From assembly GCA_963746825.1 (NCBI GenBank), contig CAVVCU010000005.1:682001-746000 (forward strand): a DNA stretch of 64,000 nt, written 5' to 3'. Below, one piece after another: positions 7,905 through 16,608 of this stretch (its first letter is position 1; every line of letters starts with the position of its first letter). Position numbers and translations under genes: made by a program. The notes beneath the pieces are model-generated. The model ran no database searches. It was not told the DNA's origin and saw only the letters and a list, made by a program, of their open reading frames with translations. Source of the DNA: JACVRW01 sp963746825. Its GTDB lineage: Bacteria > Actinomycetota > Thermoleophilia > Solirubrobacterales > Thermoleophilaceae.

Positions 7905-8894
7905 CTAGAACTCGGTGTCGATCCAGTCCATCATCGAGCGCAGCTGCTTGCCCTCGCGCTCGACCTGGTGGTCCTTCTGCTCGGCGCGCATGCGCTGGAA
8001 GTTCTCCTGGCCGGCGGCGTTCTCGGCGATCCACTCGCGTGCGAAGTCACCGGACTGGATCTCGGCCAGGATCTTCTGCATCGCCTCGCGGGTGGGCTCG
8101 CCGATGATGCGCTTGCCCCGTGTGAGGTCGCCGTACTCGGCCGTGTTGGAGATCGAGTAGCGCATGCCGCTGATGCCCTTCTCGTACATCAGGTCGACGA
8201 TCAGCTTGAGCTCGTGGAGGCACTCGAAGTAGGCCAGGCGCGGGTCGTAGCCGGCGTCGACGAGCGTCTCGTAGCCCGCGCGCACCAGCTCGGTCACTCC
8301 GCCGCAGAGCACCGCCTGCTCACCGAAGAGGTCGGTCTCGGTCTCGTCCTTGAAGGTGGTCTCGATCACTCCCGCGCGGGTGCAACCGATGCCGCGCGCG
8401 TAGGCCAGCACGAGGTCGCGGGCCTTGCCGCTGGCGTCCTGGTGGATGGCGACGAGTCCCGGCACGCCGTTGCCCTCCACGTACTGGCGCCGCACCAGGT
8501 GGCCGGGGCCCTTGGGGGCCGCCATGCCCACGTCGACCTCGGGCCCGGGATCGATCTGCTCGAAGTGGACCGAGAAGCCGTGGGCGAACATCAGCAGGTT
8601 GCCCGGGGCGATCCCGTCGCGGATCTCGGCCTCCCAGACCTCGGCCTGCTTCTCGTCGGGCAGCAGGACCATCACCACGTCGCCCTCGCTGGCGGCATCG
8701 GCGATCGACTCCACGCGTAGCCCATCGGCCTTGGCCTTGTCGGCCGACGCCGAGCCCTCGCGCAGGCCCACCACCACGTCGACGCCCGAGTCCTTGAGGT
8801 TCAGGGCATGCGCGTGGCCCTGGGACCCGTAGCCGAGGATGGCCACGGTCTTGCCGTCGAGGAGGGAGAGGTCGGCGTCCTTGTCGTAGATCAT
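7905..8894 (-). CDS. ilvC: Ketol-acid reductoisomerase
   Basis: Second common step of branched-chain amino-acid synthesis: isomerisation and NADPH reduction of acetolactate or acetohydroxybutyrate. The 329-aa class I enzyme has the Rossmann motif GYGSQGHAHALNLKDSG (21-37) and a cofactor loop with Arg/Ser (GLREGSAS) that favours NADPH. The C-terminal knotted domain holds the acidic metal ligands (ETDLFGEQ, CLHELKLIVDL). ATG 8894 overlaps the menE stop (ATGA). It is encoded 18 kb from ilvBN, unlike the common ilvBNC order, and instead heads the ilvC-aminotransferase-serA group. Confidence 0.96.
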   Translation of the reverse strand: MIYDKDADLSLLDGKTVAILGYGSQGHAHALNLKDSGVDVVVGLREGSASADKAKADGLRVESIADAASEGDVVMVLLPDEKQAEVWEAEIRDGIAPGNLLMFAHGFSVHFEQIDPGPEVDVGMAAPKGPGHLVRRQYVEGNGVPGLVAIHQDASGKARDLVLAYARGIGCTRAGVIETTFKDETETDLFGEQAVLCGGVTELVRAGYETLVDAGYDPRLAYFECLHELKLIVDLMYEKGISGMRYSISNTAEYGDLTRGKRIIGEPTREAMQKILAEIQSGDFAREWIAENAAGQENFQRMRAEQKDHQVEREGKQLRSMMDWIDTEF

Positions 8895-10252
8895 GGAGGC
8901 GCGGACTCTAGATAATCGAGCCGGTCGCGCAGCAGCTTGCCGGTGGCGTTGCGCGGCAGGCGGTCGAGGACCCGGAACGATTTCGGCACCTTGTGGGCGG
9001 CGAGTCGCTCGCGACACCACGCGCTCAGCTCCCCGGCCGACACCGCCGACCGCAGCACCACGAACGCGGTGATCGCCTCGCCCCAGACCGGGTCGGGCAG
9101 GCCGGCCACGCCCGCGTCGGCCACCGCGGGGTGGGCCAGCAGCGCCTGCTCGACCTCGAGCGGGGCCACGTTCTCTCCCCCCGTCACGATCAGCTCCTTC
9201 CTGCGGCCGTCCACGTGAAGCAGCCCGCGCTCGTCGAGGCGCCCGAGGTCGCCGGTGTGCAGCCAGCCCTGCTCGTCCGCGGCGCCCTGCGCGACCATCG
9301 GCCCCCGGACCAGGATCTCGCCGTCGCCCGCCACCCGCAGCTCCACACCGGGCAGCGCCCGCCCGGGGCTCCCCGCCACGACCTGGGAGCACGTCTCGGT
9401 CATGCCGTACACGGGCACGGCGGGGATGCCCTGCTCGGTCGCCCACCGCAGCAGCCCCGCGGGGATCGGCCCGCCCCCGAGCGCGATGGCACGAAGGCCG
9501 GGCGCCTGCCGCAGGCCGGCCTCGCGCAGGCGCTGCAGCATGGTGGGCACCATCGAGGCGAGCGTCACCTCCCCCGCTTCCAGGGTGGCCTTCACCCGCT
9601 CGGTCTCGAACCGCTCGTGGAGCACCGCGGTGGTGCGGTTGATGGCGCAGCGAATCAGCACGTTGAGACCGGCCACGTGGTGGAGCGGCAGCGGGCAGAG
9701 CCAGCGGTCGTCGTCCTCCACGCCGACCGCGCCGGCTGACGCGGCGGCACTCGCCGCGTGGTTTGCGTAGGTCAGCTCGACCGCGCGCGGCTCGCCCGTG
9801 GTGCCCGAGGTGTGAATGACCGTGTGCACGGCGGCGGGACCGACCTCGTCGAGCAGTGCCCCGCCGAAGGTCTCGCCCACGGGAGGCGGCGTGCCCGGGC
9901 CCAGGCTCGGGTCGAGCGGCACCAGCACCGCCCCGCGACGAGGCAGCGCATGCAGAAGCTCGCAGAACGCGATCCCGGGACTGGCCGCGACGGGCACGCG
10001 CGCGCCGGGGGTCACGGCGAGCCCGCGAGCGAGATGATCGGCGCGCTCGTGGAGCTCCGCGAAGGTCAGCGTGCGCCCCTCGGCCACCAGGGCCGCGTGG
10101 TCGGGGCGGGCGCGCGCCGCGGATGCGAGCCACTCGTCCAGCGCAACTATCGTAGGGAGGCCGATGACCGCCTCCTGGACCGAGCAGCAGCAGGGTCGCC
10201 AGATCCGGCCGGCGGCGGACTGGCGGGCGGGCTCGGGCGAGTGGGAGGACAT
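8891..10252 (-). CDS. menE: O-succinylbenzoate-CoA ligase
   Basis: ANL-superfamily acyl-CoA synthetase: the P-loop-like core HTSGTTGEPRAVELTYAN, the motif VYGMTETCS, the hinge GRRKELIVTGGENV and the C-terminal lysine in NATGKLLRDRL are all present. Among ANL enzymes the short length (at most 453 aa) and the adjacent menB/menA/menC genes identify it as MenE, which activates o-succinylbenzoate for ring closure by MenB. The start is uncertain. The conserved region begins near LDEWLASAA, but no ATG, GTG or TTG lies there. The only upstream in-frame start (10252) overlaps divergent menB by 89 bases, while GTG 10087 would truncate the protein. Its stop overlaps the ilvC start. Confidence 0.87.
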   Translation of the reverse strand: MSSHSPEPARQSAAGRIWRPCCCSVQEAVIGLPTIVALDEWLASAARARPDHAALVAEGRTLTFAELHERADHLARGLAVTPGARVPVAASPGIAFCELLHALPRRGAVLVPLDPSLGPGTPPPVGETFGGALLDEVGPAAVHTVIHTSGTTGEPRAVELTYANHAASAAASAGAVGVEDDDRWLCPLPLHHVAGLNVLIRCAINRTTAVLHERFETERVKATLEAGEVTLASMVPTMLQRLREAGLRQAPGLRAIALGGGPIPAGLLRWATEQGIPAVPVYGMTETCSQVVAGSPGRALPGVELRVAGDGEILVRGPMVAQGAADEQGWLHTGDLGRLDERGLLHVDGRRKELIVTGGENVAPLEVEQALLAHPAVADAGVAGLPDPVWGEAITAFVVLRSAVSAGELSAWCRERLAAHKVPKSFRVLDRLPRNATGKLLRDRLDYLESAPP

Positions 10253-11033
10253 CCGCTACGAGCTCGCGGACGGCATCGCCAAGATCACCATCGACCGGCC
10301 CGAGGTGCGCAACGCCTTCCGCCCGGAGACGCTGATCGAGGTCAGCCGCGCTCTCGAGCGCGCGCGCGAGGACACGTCGGTCGGGGCGATCGTCCTGACC
10401 GGCGAGGGCCCACTGGCCTTCTGCTCGGGCGGCGACCAGCGGGTGCGCGGCGACACCGGCTATGTGGCCGGCGGCGCCCAGGTGGGCCGCTTCCACGTGA
10501 CCGACCTGCACCTCCAGATGCGGCGCACGCCCAAGCCCATCGTGGCCATGGTGGCGGGCTACGCGGTCGGCGGCGGACAGGTGCTGCACGTGGTGTGCGA
10601 CCTCACCATCGCCGCCGACAACGCCCGCTTCGGCCAGACCGGCCCCCGGGTGGGCAGCTTCGATGGCGGCTACGGCGCCGCCCTGCTCGCGGCCCAGGTC
10701 GGGCAGAAGAAGGCCAAGGAGATCTGGTTTCTGTGCCGCCAGTACACGGCTGCCGACGCGCTCGGCATGGGGCTCGTGAACACCGTGGTCGCCCTGGAGG
10801 AGCTCGAGGAGGAGACGGTGCGCTGGTGTCGCGAGATGCTCGAGCTTTCGCCCTTCTCGCTGCGGCTGCTCAAGGCGAGCTTCAACGCCGCCGAGGACGG
10901 CATGGCCGGCATCCAGCAGCTGGCTCACGACGCCAACCTCCTCTTCTACGCCAGCGAGGAGGCGCAGGAGGGCCGAGAGGCGTACCGGCACAAGCGCAGT
11001 CCCGACTTCGGGCAGTTCCCGAAGCGGCCTTGA
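10164..11033 (+). CDS. menB: 1,4-dihydroxy-2-naphthoyl-CoA synthase
   Basis: Crotonase-fold enzyme that cyclises o-succinylbenzoyl-CoA to the naphthoate ring of menaquinone. At 289 aa it shows the features separating MenB from other crotonases: a long N-terminal extension, CSGGDQRVRGDTGY (about 87-100), a second loop GQTGPRVGSFDGGYG, and a C-terminal YRHKRSPDFGQFP segment. ATG 10164 is preceded by a strong AGGGAGG Shine-Dalgarno. The next gene starts on its stop (TTGA), so menB-menA-menC are translationally coupled. Confidence 0.95.
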   Translation: MTASWTEQQQGRQIRPAADWRAGSGEWEDIRYELADGIAKITIDRPEVRNAFRPETLIEVSRALERAREDTSVGAIVLTGEGPLAFCSGGDQRVRGDTGYVAGGAQVGRFHVTDLHLQMRRTPKPIVAMVAGYAVGGGQVLHVVCDLTIAADNARFGQTGPRVGSFDGGYGAALLAAQVGQKKAKEIWFLCRQYTAADALGMGLVNTVVALEELEEETVRWCREMLELSPFSLRLLKASFNAAEDGMAGIQQLAHDANLLFYASEEAQEGREAYRHKRSPDFGQFPKRP

Positions 11034-11911
11034 GCCATTCCCGCATCTGGATCCTGGCCTCGCGGCCGCGCACGCTGCCCGCGGCGGTCGCCCCCGTGCT
11101 GGTGGGCACGGCGCTGGCGGCCAGCGAGGACGAGTTCCACGCGCTGCCCTTCGCGGCCGCGCTCGTGGGATCGGTGTTCATCCAGATCGGCACCAACTTG
11201 AGCAACGACTACTCCGACGCCCGCCGCGGCGCCGACACCGAGGACCGGCTGGGGCCGGTGCGCGTGACGGCGGGCGGCCTGATGCCGCCCCGGCACGTGC
11301 TGGTGGGCACGTACGTGGCCTTCGGCATCGCCGTGGCCGCCGGCCTGTACCTCGCCGCCGTGGTCGGCTGGGAGCTGCTCGTGGTGGGGGTGGCCTCGAT
11401 CCTGGCCGGAGTTCTCTACACCGGCGGCCCGCGTCCCTACGGCTACGAGGGACTGGGCGAGCTCTTCGTGTTCGTGTTCTTCGGGGTCGTGGCCGTGGTG
11501 GGCTCCTATTACGTCCAGACCCAGGCGCTGCAGTGGGAGGCCTTCGCACTTGCGGTCCCGGTGGGCCTGTTGTCCTCGGCCATCCTCGTGGTGAACAACG
11601 TTCGCGACATCGACACCGACCGCCGGGCGGGCAAGCGCACCCTCGCGGTCAAGCTGGGCCGCGAGCGCTCGCGCCGGCTGTTCACCGCCATGGTGGCGCT
11701 GTCCTTTCTCGCTCCGGTGCTGACCTTCGCCCTCGGCGGGCTAACGGCGTGGCTGCTGGTGCCGCTCGCGGCGATCCCGCTCGCGATCCCGCTCGTCCGG
11801 ACCGTGTCGTCGAGAACCGATGGACCCTCGCTCAACGGCGCGCTGGCCGGCTCGGGACGGCTGCTCGCCGTGTTCTCGCTGCTGCTCTCGGCCGGGGTGC
11901 TGCTCTCGTGA
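11030..11911 (+). CDS. menA: 1,4-dihydroxy-2-naphthoate polyprenyltransferase
   Basis: Integral-membrane UbiA-family prenyltransferase attaching the isoprenoid tail to 1,4-dihydroxy-2-naphthoate. The 293-aa product has eight or nine hydrophobic helices. It also has the two Asp-rich prenyl-diphosphate motifs: NDYSDARRGAD (about 59-69) and NNVRDIDTDRRAGKRT. The N-terminal SRPRTLPAAVAPVLVG is diagnostic for MenA. The start is TTG 11030, overlapping the menB stop; no better in-frame start precedes the conserved N-terminus. Its stop overlaps the menC GTG. Confidence 0.93.
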   Translation: MSHSRIWILASRPRTLPAAVAPVLVGTALAASEDEFHALPFAAALVGSVFIQIGTNLSNDYSDARRGADTEDRLGPVRVTAGGLMPPRHVLVGTYVAFGIAVAAGLYLAAVVGWELLVVGVASILAGVLYTGGPRPYGYEGLGELFVFVFFGVVAVVGSYYVQTQALQWEAFALAVPVGLLSSAILVVNNVRDIDTDRRAGKRTLAVKLGRERSRRLFTAMVALSFLAPVLTFALGGLTAWLLVPLAAIPLAIPLVRTVSSRTDGPSLNGALAGSGRLLAVFSLLLSAGVLLS

Positions 11912-12918
11912 AGCGAACGCTGCTGAGGCTCTCGATCCCCTTCAAGACCCCCTTCGTGAGCGCGGAGGCCGTGGTGAGCGCCCGCGAGCTCGTCGTGCTG
12001 CGCCTCGAGGCAGGCGACGGCACGGTGGGCTGGGGCGAGGCCGCGCCCTTCGAGGCCTACGACGGCGTTCCGCTCGAACGAGCGATCGCCGCGCTCAGCG
12101 GGGGCGGCGGCCGGCGGCCGCCCCAGGCCCGCGCGGCCGAGGAGATCGCGCGCCTCGATCTCGAGGCGCGCCAGGAGGACAGGCCGCTGGCCGAGCCGGT
12201 CAAGGATGCCCTGGCGGTGAACATGACGCTGCCCGGGGGGCCGCCCGAGGAGGTCGCCTCGCGGGCCCGCGAGGGGGCACGCGCCGGCTACGCGTGCTTC
12301 AAGGTCAAGGTGGGTCTTCCCGAGGACGCGGAGCGGGTGGCCGCCGTGAGGGAGGCCATCGGGCCCTGGCCCGCGCTGCGCGTGGACGCCAACCGGTCCT
12401 GGTCGGTGGAGGAGGCCGTGGCCTGCATTCGCTCCATCGAGGAGCACGATCTCGAGTTCGTGGAGCAGCCCTGCCACACGCTGGAGGAGCTGCGCGACGT
12501 TCGTGGACGCGTGTCGACGCCCATCGCCGCCGACGAGTCGGCCGGCTCGGCGCGGGCGATCCGCCGCGCGATCGAGCTCGAGGCCTGCGACGTGGTCAAC
12601 GTCAAGCTCGCGGGGGCCGGCGGCTTCGGGCCCGCGCGCGACATGCTGCGCCTGGCCCGTTCCAACGGGCTGGGGGCCTTTCTGTCCAGCACCCTCGACG
12701 GGCCCTGGGGCATCGCCGCCGCGCTTCAGCTGGCCGGCTCGGAGGGTCTGACGCTCGCCTGTGGGCTGGCCACGCTCGATCTCTTCGAGGGCTCGATCGC
12801 GCGCACCCTCCCCGCTCCGCGCAACGGCACGCTGAAGGTGCCGGTGGGCCCCGGGCTCGGCGTTGAGGTCAGCGCCGGGTCACTGGCCGACGTCGTGGTC
12901 GAGGAAGTCCGCCAGTAG
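11908..12918 (+). CDS. menC: o-Succinylbenzoate synthase
   Basis: Enolase-superfamily enzyme dehydrating SHCHC to o-succinylbenzoate. The 336-aa protein has the KxK motif (FKVKVG, about K132/K134), metal ligands Asp 160 (DANRSW), Glu 186 (EQPC) and Asp 209 (ADES), and the second catalytic Lys at about 233 (VKLAGAGG). The superfamily also contains Ala-Glu epimerases, but the menB-menA operon context supports MenC. GTG 11908 overlaps the menA stop. The 3' end overlaps the convergent MenH-like gene by 39 bases. Confidence 0.92.
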   Translation: MKRTLLRLSIPFKTPFVSAEAVVSARELVVLRLEAGDGTVGWGEAAPFEAYDGVPLERAIAALSGGGGRRPPQARAAEEIARLDLEARQEDRPLAEPVKDALAVNMTLPGGPPEEVASRAREGARAGYACFKVKVGLPEDAERVAAVREAIGPWPALRVDANRSWSVEEAVACIRSIEEHDLEFVEQPCHTLEELRDVRGRVSTPIAADESAGSARAIRRAIELEACDVVNVKLAGAGGFGPARDMLRLARSNGLGAFLSSTLDGPWGIAAALQLAGSEGLTLACGLATLDLFEGSIARTLPAPRNGTLKVPVGPGLGVEVSAGSLADVVVEEVRQ

Positions 12919-13620
12919 GCGGGCCAGCTCGTCCGGGCGCTGTAGCTGAGGAGCGTGGCCGGCGTCCTCGACGATCACCGCCCGCGCGCGCGGAGCGGTA
13001 TCGGCGATGCGCTGGGCGGCCGCGGTGTAGCCCTCGTCGCGCACTCCTGCGATGGCCAGCACGGGTAGATCCAGCCGGAGCAGCTCGTGCCAGACCGGCT
13101 CGAGCACGCCCTGCCCCGCGCTGCGCAGCACGGCGGCGAGATCGGCGGGCCGCTGGGCGAGCCGGCCGGGCCGCTGGGCCTCGATCAGCGCCTCCGACTG
13201 ATCGGCGAACAGCGGCTGGCGCTCCCACACGGCCACGATGTCCTCGATCGGCGCCGCCTCCATCCACGAGGCGAGCCGGTCGTCGGCCTCGGCGCGGGCG
13301 CTGCGGGTGGCGGGCTCGTCGATGCCCGCGGTGGCCCCCACCGTCACGAGGCCGGCGTAGAGCCCGGGATCGCGCAGCACGGCGCGCAGGGCGAGCCGGC
13401 CGCCGAGCGAGTAGCCGACGAGCACGGCCCCCTCCCCCGCCTCGGCGATCTCGCGCAGGCGGCCCTCGAAGCTGTGCTCGGCGTGCTCGAGGAGGATCGT
13501 GTCGCCGCGCCCGGCGAGCGCATCGGCCACCGGGGCCCACGCCGACGCGGGCTGCATGAAGCCGGGGAGGAAAAGCAGAGGGGGCGCCACGCGACCGAAA
13601 GCTAGCCGCGCGGCGCCCAC
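12880..13620 (-). CDS. Alpha/beta hydrolase, MenH-like
   Basis: The 246-aa alpha/beta hydrolase has an LPGF oxyanion segment, a Ser nucleophile elbow GYSLGGR (about S71) and a catalytic His in EDAGHAPQLQRP. It sits between menC and menD, so it is a good candidate for SHCHC synthase (MenH), which eliminates pyruvate from SEPHCHC. The fold alone does not prove this. The start may be GTG 13620 or the closer GTG 13590, which leads straight into APPLLFLPGF; neither has a clear ribosome site. It runs opposite to the other men genes here, yet at only 246 aa and with Ser-His geometry it fits MenH length. Confidence 0.65.
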   Translation of the reverse strand: MGAARLAFGRVAPPLLFLPGFMQPASAWAPVADALAGRGDTILLEHAEHSFEGRLREIAEAGEGAVLVGYSLGGRLALRAVLRDPGLYAGLVTVGATAGIDEPATRSARAEADDRLASWMEAAPIEDIVAVWERQPLFADQSEALIEAQRPGRLAQRPADLAAVLRSAGQGVLEPVWHELLRLDLPVLAIAGVRDEGYTAAAQRIADTAPRARAVIVEDAGHAPQLQRPDELARLLADFLDHDVGQ

Positions 13621-13642
13621 AGAGCCGTAGTGCCGGGTCAGC

Positions 13643-13669
13643 CCGGCCGGGCCCTCAGGGCCCGGCCGG
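13643..13669. terminator. 12-bp GC hairpin downstream of the HtaA-like gene
   Basis: A perfect 12-bp stem (13643-13654 with 13658-13669) closes on a 3-base loop. On the minus strand it lies about 40 bases past the stop of the HtaA-like gene, beyond a second hairpin. Neither has a U-tract. Strong paired hairpins at the end of a transcription unit are common termination signals in high-GC actinobacteria; the function is inferred. Confidence 0.55.
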
Positions 13670-13682
13670 ACATCACCGGGGT

Positions 13683-13702
13683 CCGGGGGCGCGAGCCCCC
13701 GG
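13683..13702. terminator. 8-bp hairpin with GCGA loop just after the HtaA-like gene
   Basis: A perfect 8-bp stem (13683-13690 with 13695-13702) has a four-base loop, ending six bases from the stop codon of the HtaA-like gene. It forms a tandem with the 12-bp hairpin at 13643-13669. It probably ends the HtaA-like transcript and shields it from the converging MenH-like gene. Confidence 0.5.
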
Positions 13703-13707
13703 CTGTG

Positions 13708-14286
13708 CTACCAGTGAAACGCCTTGTAACGGATCTTCACGTCGCCGACGACCGTGTCGTCGGTGAGAGCGTCGACGCCGAACGCGGTGTTGAGCGCGTC
13801 AGCGGCGCCCTGGGTGAGCGTGGTGCCCACCGGGCCGACCTTGATCTTGGAGCCGTCGAAGCGAATCTTCAGGCGGCTGTAGTCGAGGTCGAGCAGCGCT
13901 ACCGGCCCCTCGCCGTTGACCTTGCCGTAGAGCAGGCGCTCGGCCAGCTTGATGTCGAAGTCGGTCAGCTCGACGGTGGTGTCTCCCGCGGTCAGGGAGA
14001 TGCCGCCCTTGTGGCTGATGACCCCGCTGCGCAGTGCGGAACGCAGCTTGGTGGTGATGGGGAACGAGTAACGGGCCCCGTCGAGGGTGGCCGGGTCGAC
14101 TGCGCCCGGCGCGACGCCGAGCGACCCCAGGGCCTCGAGCGTTGCGGGGTCGACATCGAGGGTGGTGGCGCCGTAGTAGCCGCCCCAGTAGCCCTTGTCC
14201 TTGTGGTCTCCTCCGGCCGACGCTGCGGGAGCAACGACGAGCAGAGCGGCGAGAACGCCGAGAAATGCGATGAACCTACGAGACAC
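13708..14286 (-). CDS. Secreted HtaA-like protein
   Basis: The 192-aa protein has a clear signal peptide: RR after the start, a hydrophobic core (FIAFLGVLAALLVV) and an APAASA cleavage site. The mature part resembles the HtaA domain first described in corynebacterial haemin uptake. It has an FPIT segment, an SHKGGISLTAG beta stretch, a VALLDLDYS strand and a closing LTQGAADALNTAFG motif. Related single-domain proteins are frequent in Solirubrobacterales and are not shown to bind haem. No LPXTG or membrane anchor is present, so it is probably released or loosely wall-bound. GTG 14286 is preceded by GGAGG eight bases upstream. It stands alone, with hairpins downstream and menD divergent. Confidence 0.7.
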   Translation of the reverse strand: MSRRFIAFLGVLAALLVVAPAASAGGDHKDKGYWGGYYGATTLDVDPATLEALGSLGVAPGAVDPATLDGARYSFPITTKLRSALRSGVISHKGGISLTAGDTTVELTDFDIKLAERLLYGKVNGEGPVALLDLDYSRLKIRFDGSKIKVGPVGTTLTQGAADALNTAFGVDALTDDTVVGDVKIRYKAFHW

Positions 14287-14367
14287 TGCGAAAACCTCCG
14301 GGTATCGGGTGCGTTCGAAGGACCTACGAGATGAAATGCCCGCCCGGTTGGGTAGTAGCGTGCTCCG

Positions 14368-15978
14368 GTGGTGGAGCCCGTCAATCGCACCTACGCTCCG
14401 ATCGGGGCCTTCGTCGATGAGCTCGTGCGCTGCGGGATGACCCACGCGGTCACGAGTCCCGGGTCGCGCAACGCGCCGCTGGCGCTGACCCTCGCGGGGC
14501 GGGCGGAGCTCGACGCGGTGTCGGTGATCGACGAGCGCTGCGCCGGTTTCGTGGCTCTCGGGATGGCCAAGGCGAGCGGGCGGCCGGTGGCGGTCACCTG
14601 CACGTCGGGCACCGCGGCGGCCAACCTGCATCCGGCGGTGGTGGAGGCGCACGAGGCACGGGTTCCCCTGATCGTGATGACCGCCGACCGCCCGCCCGAG
14701 CTGCGCGAGGTGGGCGCCGGCCAGGCGATCGACCAGATCGAGCTCTACGGGAGCGCCGCCAAGTGGTTCGTCGAGGTGGGGACGCACGATCCCGGGCGCG
14801 AGACGGCGATCCACCACCGCGCCCTGGCCTGCCGCGCCTTCTACACCGCGGCCGGCGGGCGCCCCGGCCCGGTGCACCTGAACTTCGCCCTGCGGGAGCC
14901 GCTGGCCCCCGCGCCCGAGGAGCTCGATCCGGCCGACTGGGAGGGCCGGGAGGACGGCCGCCCCTGGACCGAGCTACGTGAGGACGGGGGCGCCGTCGAC
15001 CCGGTGGACCTCCCCGCGGGCCGCGGCGTGGTGGTGTGCGGCCCGGGTGCCGAGAGCGCGGCCGAGCCGGTGGCGCGCTTCGCCGCCCGGCTGGGCTGGC
15101 CGGTGCTGGCCGAGCCCACCTCGGGCCTGCGCTGCGGCGGCCACGACCGCTCCCACGTCGTGGCGCACTACGACGTGCTCCTGCGCATCGAGGAGTTCGC
15201 CGAGCGCGAGCGCCCCGAGGTGGCCGTGAGGGTCGGCGACATGCCCACCTCCAAGCCCCTGCGCGCCTGGCTCGCGGACGCCTCGCAGGTGGTGATCGAC
15301 CCACAGGCGGTCTGGCACGAGCCCACACGCCGCGCGGATCTGGTCCTGCGCGCGCCGGCGGCGCCCGCGCTCGACGCGCTGCGCGGTGAGCCGGCCCCGG
15401 GCGACTGGCTCGAGGGCTGGCGGACGTCGGACACCATCGTGGCCCAGTCGCTCGCCGGCTCGCCGGCGCTGTTCGAGCCCAAGATCCTCGCCGAGCTCGA
15501 GCCCGAGCTGCCGGACGAGGCGATCGTCTGGGTCAGCTCCTCGATGCCCATCCGCGACGTCGAGGCGCTGTTTCCCCAGTCCGGCAAGGAACTGCGCTTC
15601 CTCGCCAACCGGGGGGCCAACGGCATCGACGGCGTGGTCTCCTCGGCGCTCGGCGCGGCGCTGGCCACGGGCCTGCCCACCTGGCTGCTCACGGGCGAGC
15701 TGGCGCTGCTGCACGACATCGGCGGCCTGATGGCCGCGCGCCGCGCCGGCGTCGCGCTGAACATCGTGTGCCTCGACAACGGAGGCGGGGGCATCTTCGA
15801 CTTCCTGCCGCTGGCCTACCACGCCGACCCCGAGCTCTACGAGGAGCACATCGCCACTCCCGCCGGCGTGGATTTCTCCGCGCTCTCCCCCGAGATCAGC
15901 GTGGTTCGCACCGACCGCCGCGACAATGTCCGCCTCCACCGGGAGCTGGTGGAGCGAGTCGCTCAGGCCCTGTCGTAG
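14368..15978 (+). CDS. menD: SEPHCHC synthase
   Basis: Thiamine-diphosphate enzyme adding 2-oxoglutarate-derived succinic semialdehyde to isochorismate, the first committed step of classical menaquinone synthesis. The 536-aa protein begins with the MenD N-terminus VTSPGSRNAPLALTL and the TPP-activating Glu in VIDERCAGF. Later come the substrate-pocket motif TADRPPELREVGAGQAIDQ and a TPP-binding region near LDNGGGGIFDFLP. GTG 14368 or the adjacent GTG 14371 starts the gene. The promoter must lie in the 81 bases shared with the divergent HtaA-like gene. It overlaps the convergent membrane-protein gene by 16 bases. Confidence 0.95.
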   Translation: MVEPVNRTYAPIGAFVDELVRCGMTHAVTSPGSRNAPLALTLAGRAELDAVSVIDERCAGFVALGMAKASGRPVAVTCTSGTAAANLHPAVVEAHEARVPLIVMTADRPPELREVGAGQAIDQIELYGSAAKWFVEVGTHDPGRETAIHHRALACRAFYTAAGGRPGPVHLNFALREPLAPAPEELDPADWEGREDGRPWTELREDGGAVDPVDLPAGRGVVVCGPGAESAAEPVARFAARLGWPVLAEPTSGLRCGGHDRSHVVAHYDVLLRIEEFAERERPEVAVRVGDMPTSKPLRAWLADASQVVIDPQAVWHEPTRRADLVLRAPAAPALDALRGEPAPGDWLEGWRTSDTIVAQSLAGSPALFEPKILAELEPELPDEAIVWVSSSMPIRDVEALFPQSGKELRFLANRGANGIDGVVSSALGAALATGLPTWLLTGELALLHDIGGLMAARRAGVALNIVCLDNGGGGIFDFLPLAYHADPELYEEHIATPAGVDFSALSPEISVVRTDRRDNVRLHRELVERVAQALS

Positions 15979-16562
15979 CCCGTGCGGTCGATTTTCTTGT
16001 GATAGCGCTCGCCCGCCTTGCCGCCCACCATGGCGAGCAGCAGGGTGACCACCAAGACGGCAACCAGAGCGATGGCGGCGCCGACGGTGAGTGAGCCTTC
16101 CTCGATGGGAATCCGGGGCAGGTTGAGGCTTTCGAGGACGTTGTACTCGGCGCCGAACACCGCGCCGGCCACCGCTAGGACGATGGTCACCACGAGGCCC
16201 AGCACCCAAACGCCGATGCCCTGGCGCCCGCCGTCGAAGCGCGACATGCGCCCGCTTACGTAGCCCCCGCAGCCATAGGCGATTCCGAGCACGAGGATGA
16301 GCAGGATCCCGCCGACGATGCCGATCGTCTCGGCGTTCTGCTCCGCCTCGGCGTCGCTCACCTCCGACAGGCCGAAGGCCGCGCCGGCGGCGCTCAGCAG
16401 GCCGAGCAGGATCGCGGCCATGCCCACGGCCACGAGCCAGCCGAAGAAGGCGGCACCCCAATTGATGCCGCCGAACTCCTCGCGCTGGCGCGCTCGAACG
16501 TCACGCGACGCGCCCGTGGTGCGCTCGCGAGTGTCATCGATGGTGTCTGCGCCCCGTGCCAT
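15963..16562 (-). CDS. Multi-pass membrane protein, YrzE/TIGR04086-like
   Basis: The 199-aa protein has a charged N-terminus (about 45 residues) and then four hydrophobic segments: WGAAFFGWLVAVGMAAILLG, GIVGGILLILVLGIAYGCGG, VWVLGLVVTIVLAVAGAVFG and ALVAVLVVTLLLAMVGG. A GGYVSGRMSRFDG loop follows the second helix and a short basic tail ends the protein. The pattern resembles small YrzE-type membrane proteins; the role is unknown. ATG 16562 was chosen because the upstream open frame is out of register with the MCE gene and non-conserved in style. It is the last gene of the long minus-strand run that contains the MCE genes, 46 bases after them. Confidence 0.6.
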   Translation of the reverse strand: MARGADTIDDTRERTTGASRDVRARQREEFGGINWGAAFFGWLVAVGMAAILLGLLSAAGAAFGLSEVSDAEAEQNAETIGIVGGILLILVLGIAYGCGGYVSGRMSRFDGGRQGIGVWVLGLVVTIVLAVAGAVFGAEYNVLESLNLPRIPIEEGSLTVGAAIALVAVLVVTLLLAMVGGKAGERYHKKIDRTGYDRA

Positions 16563-16608
16563 GACCCCGCGGTGCCCGCCTCCGGGACACGGGAAACAAA
16601 TGAGGCGC

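Noticed and set aside
7905..10991. A 1028-aa minus-strand reading frame over ilvC and beyond
   Set aside because: Only the ilvC part (to 8894) matches a protein family; the rest is an Arg/Gly-rich shadow of menE and menB.
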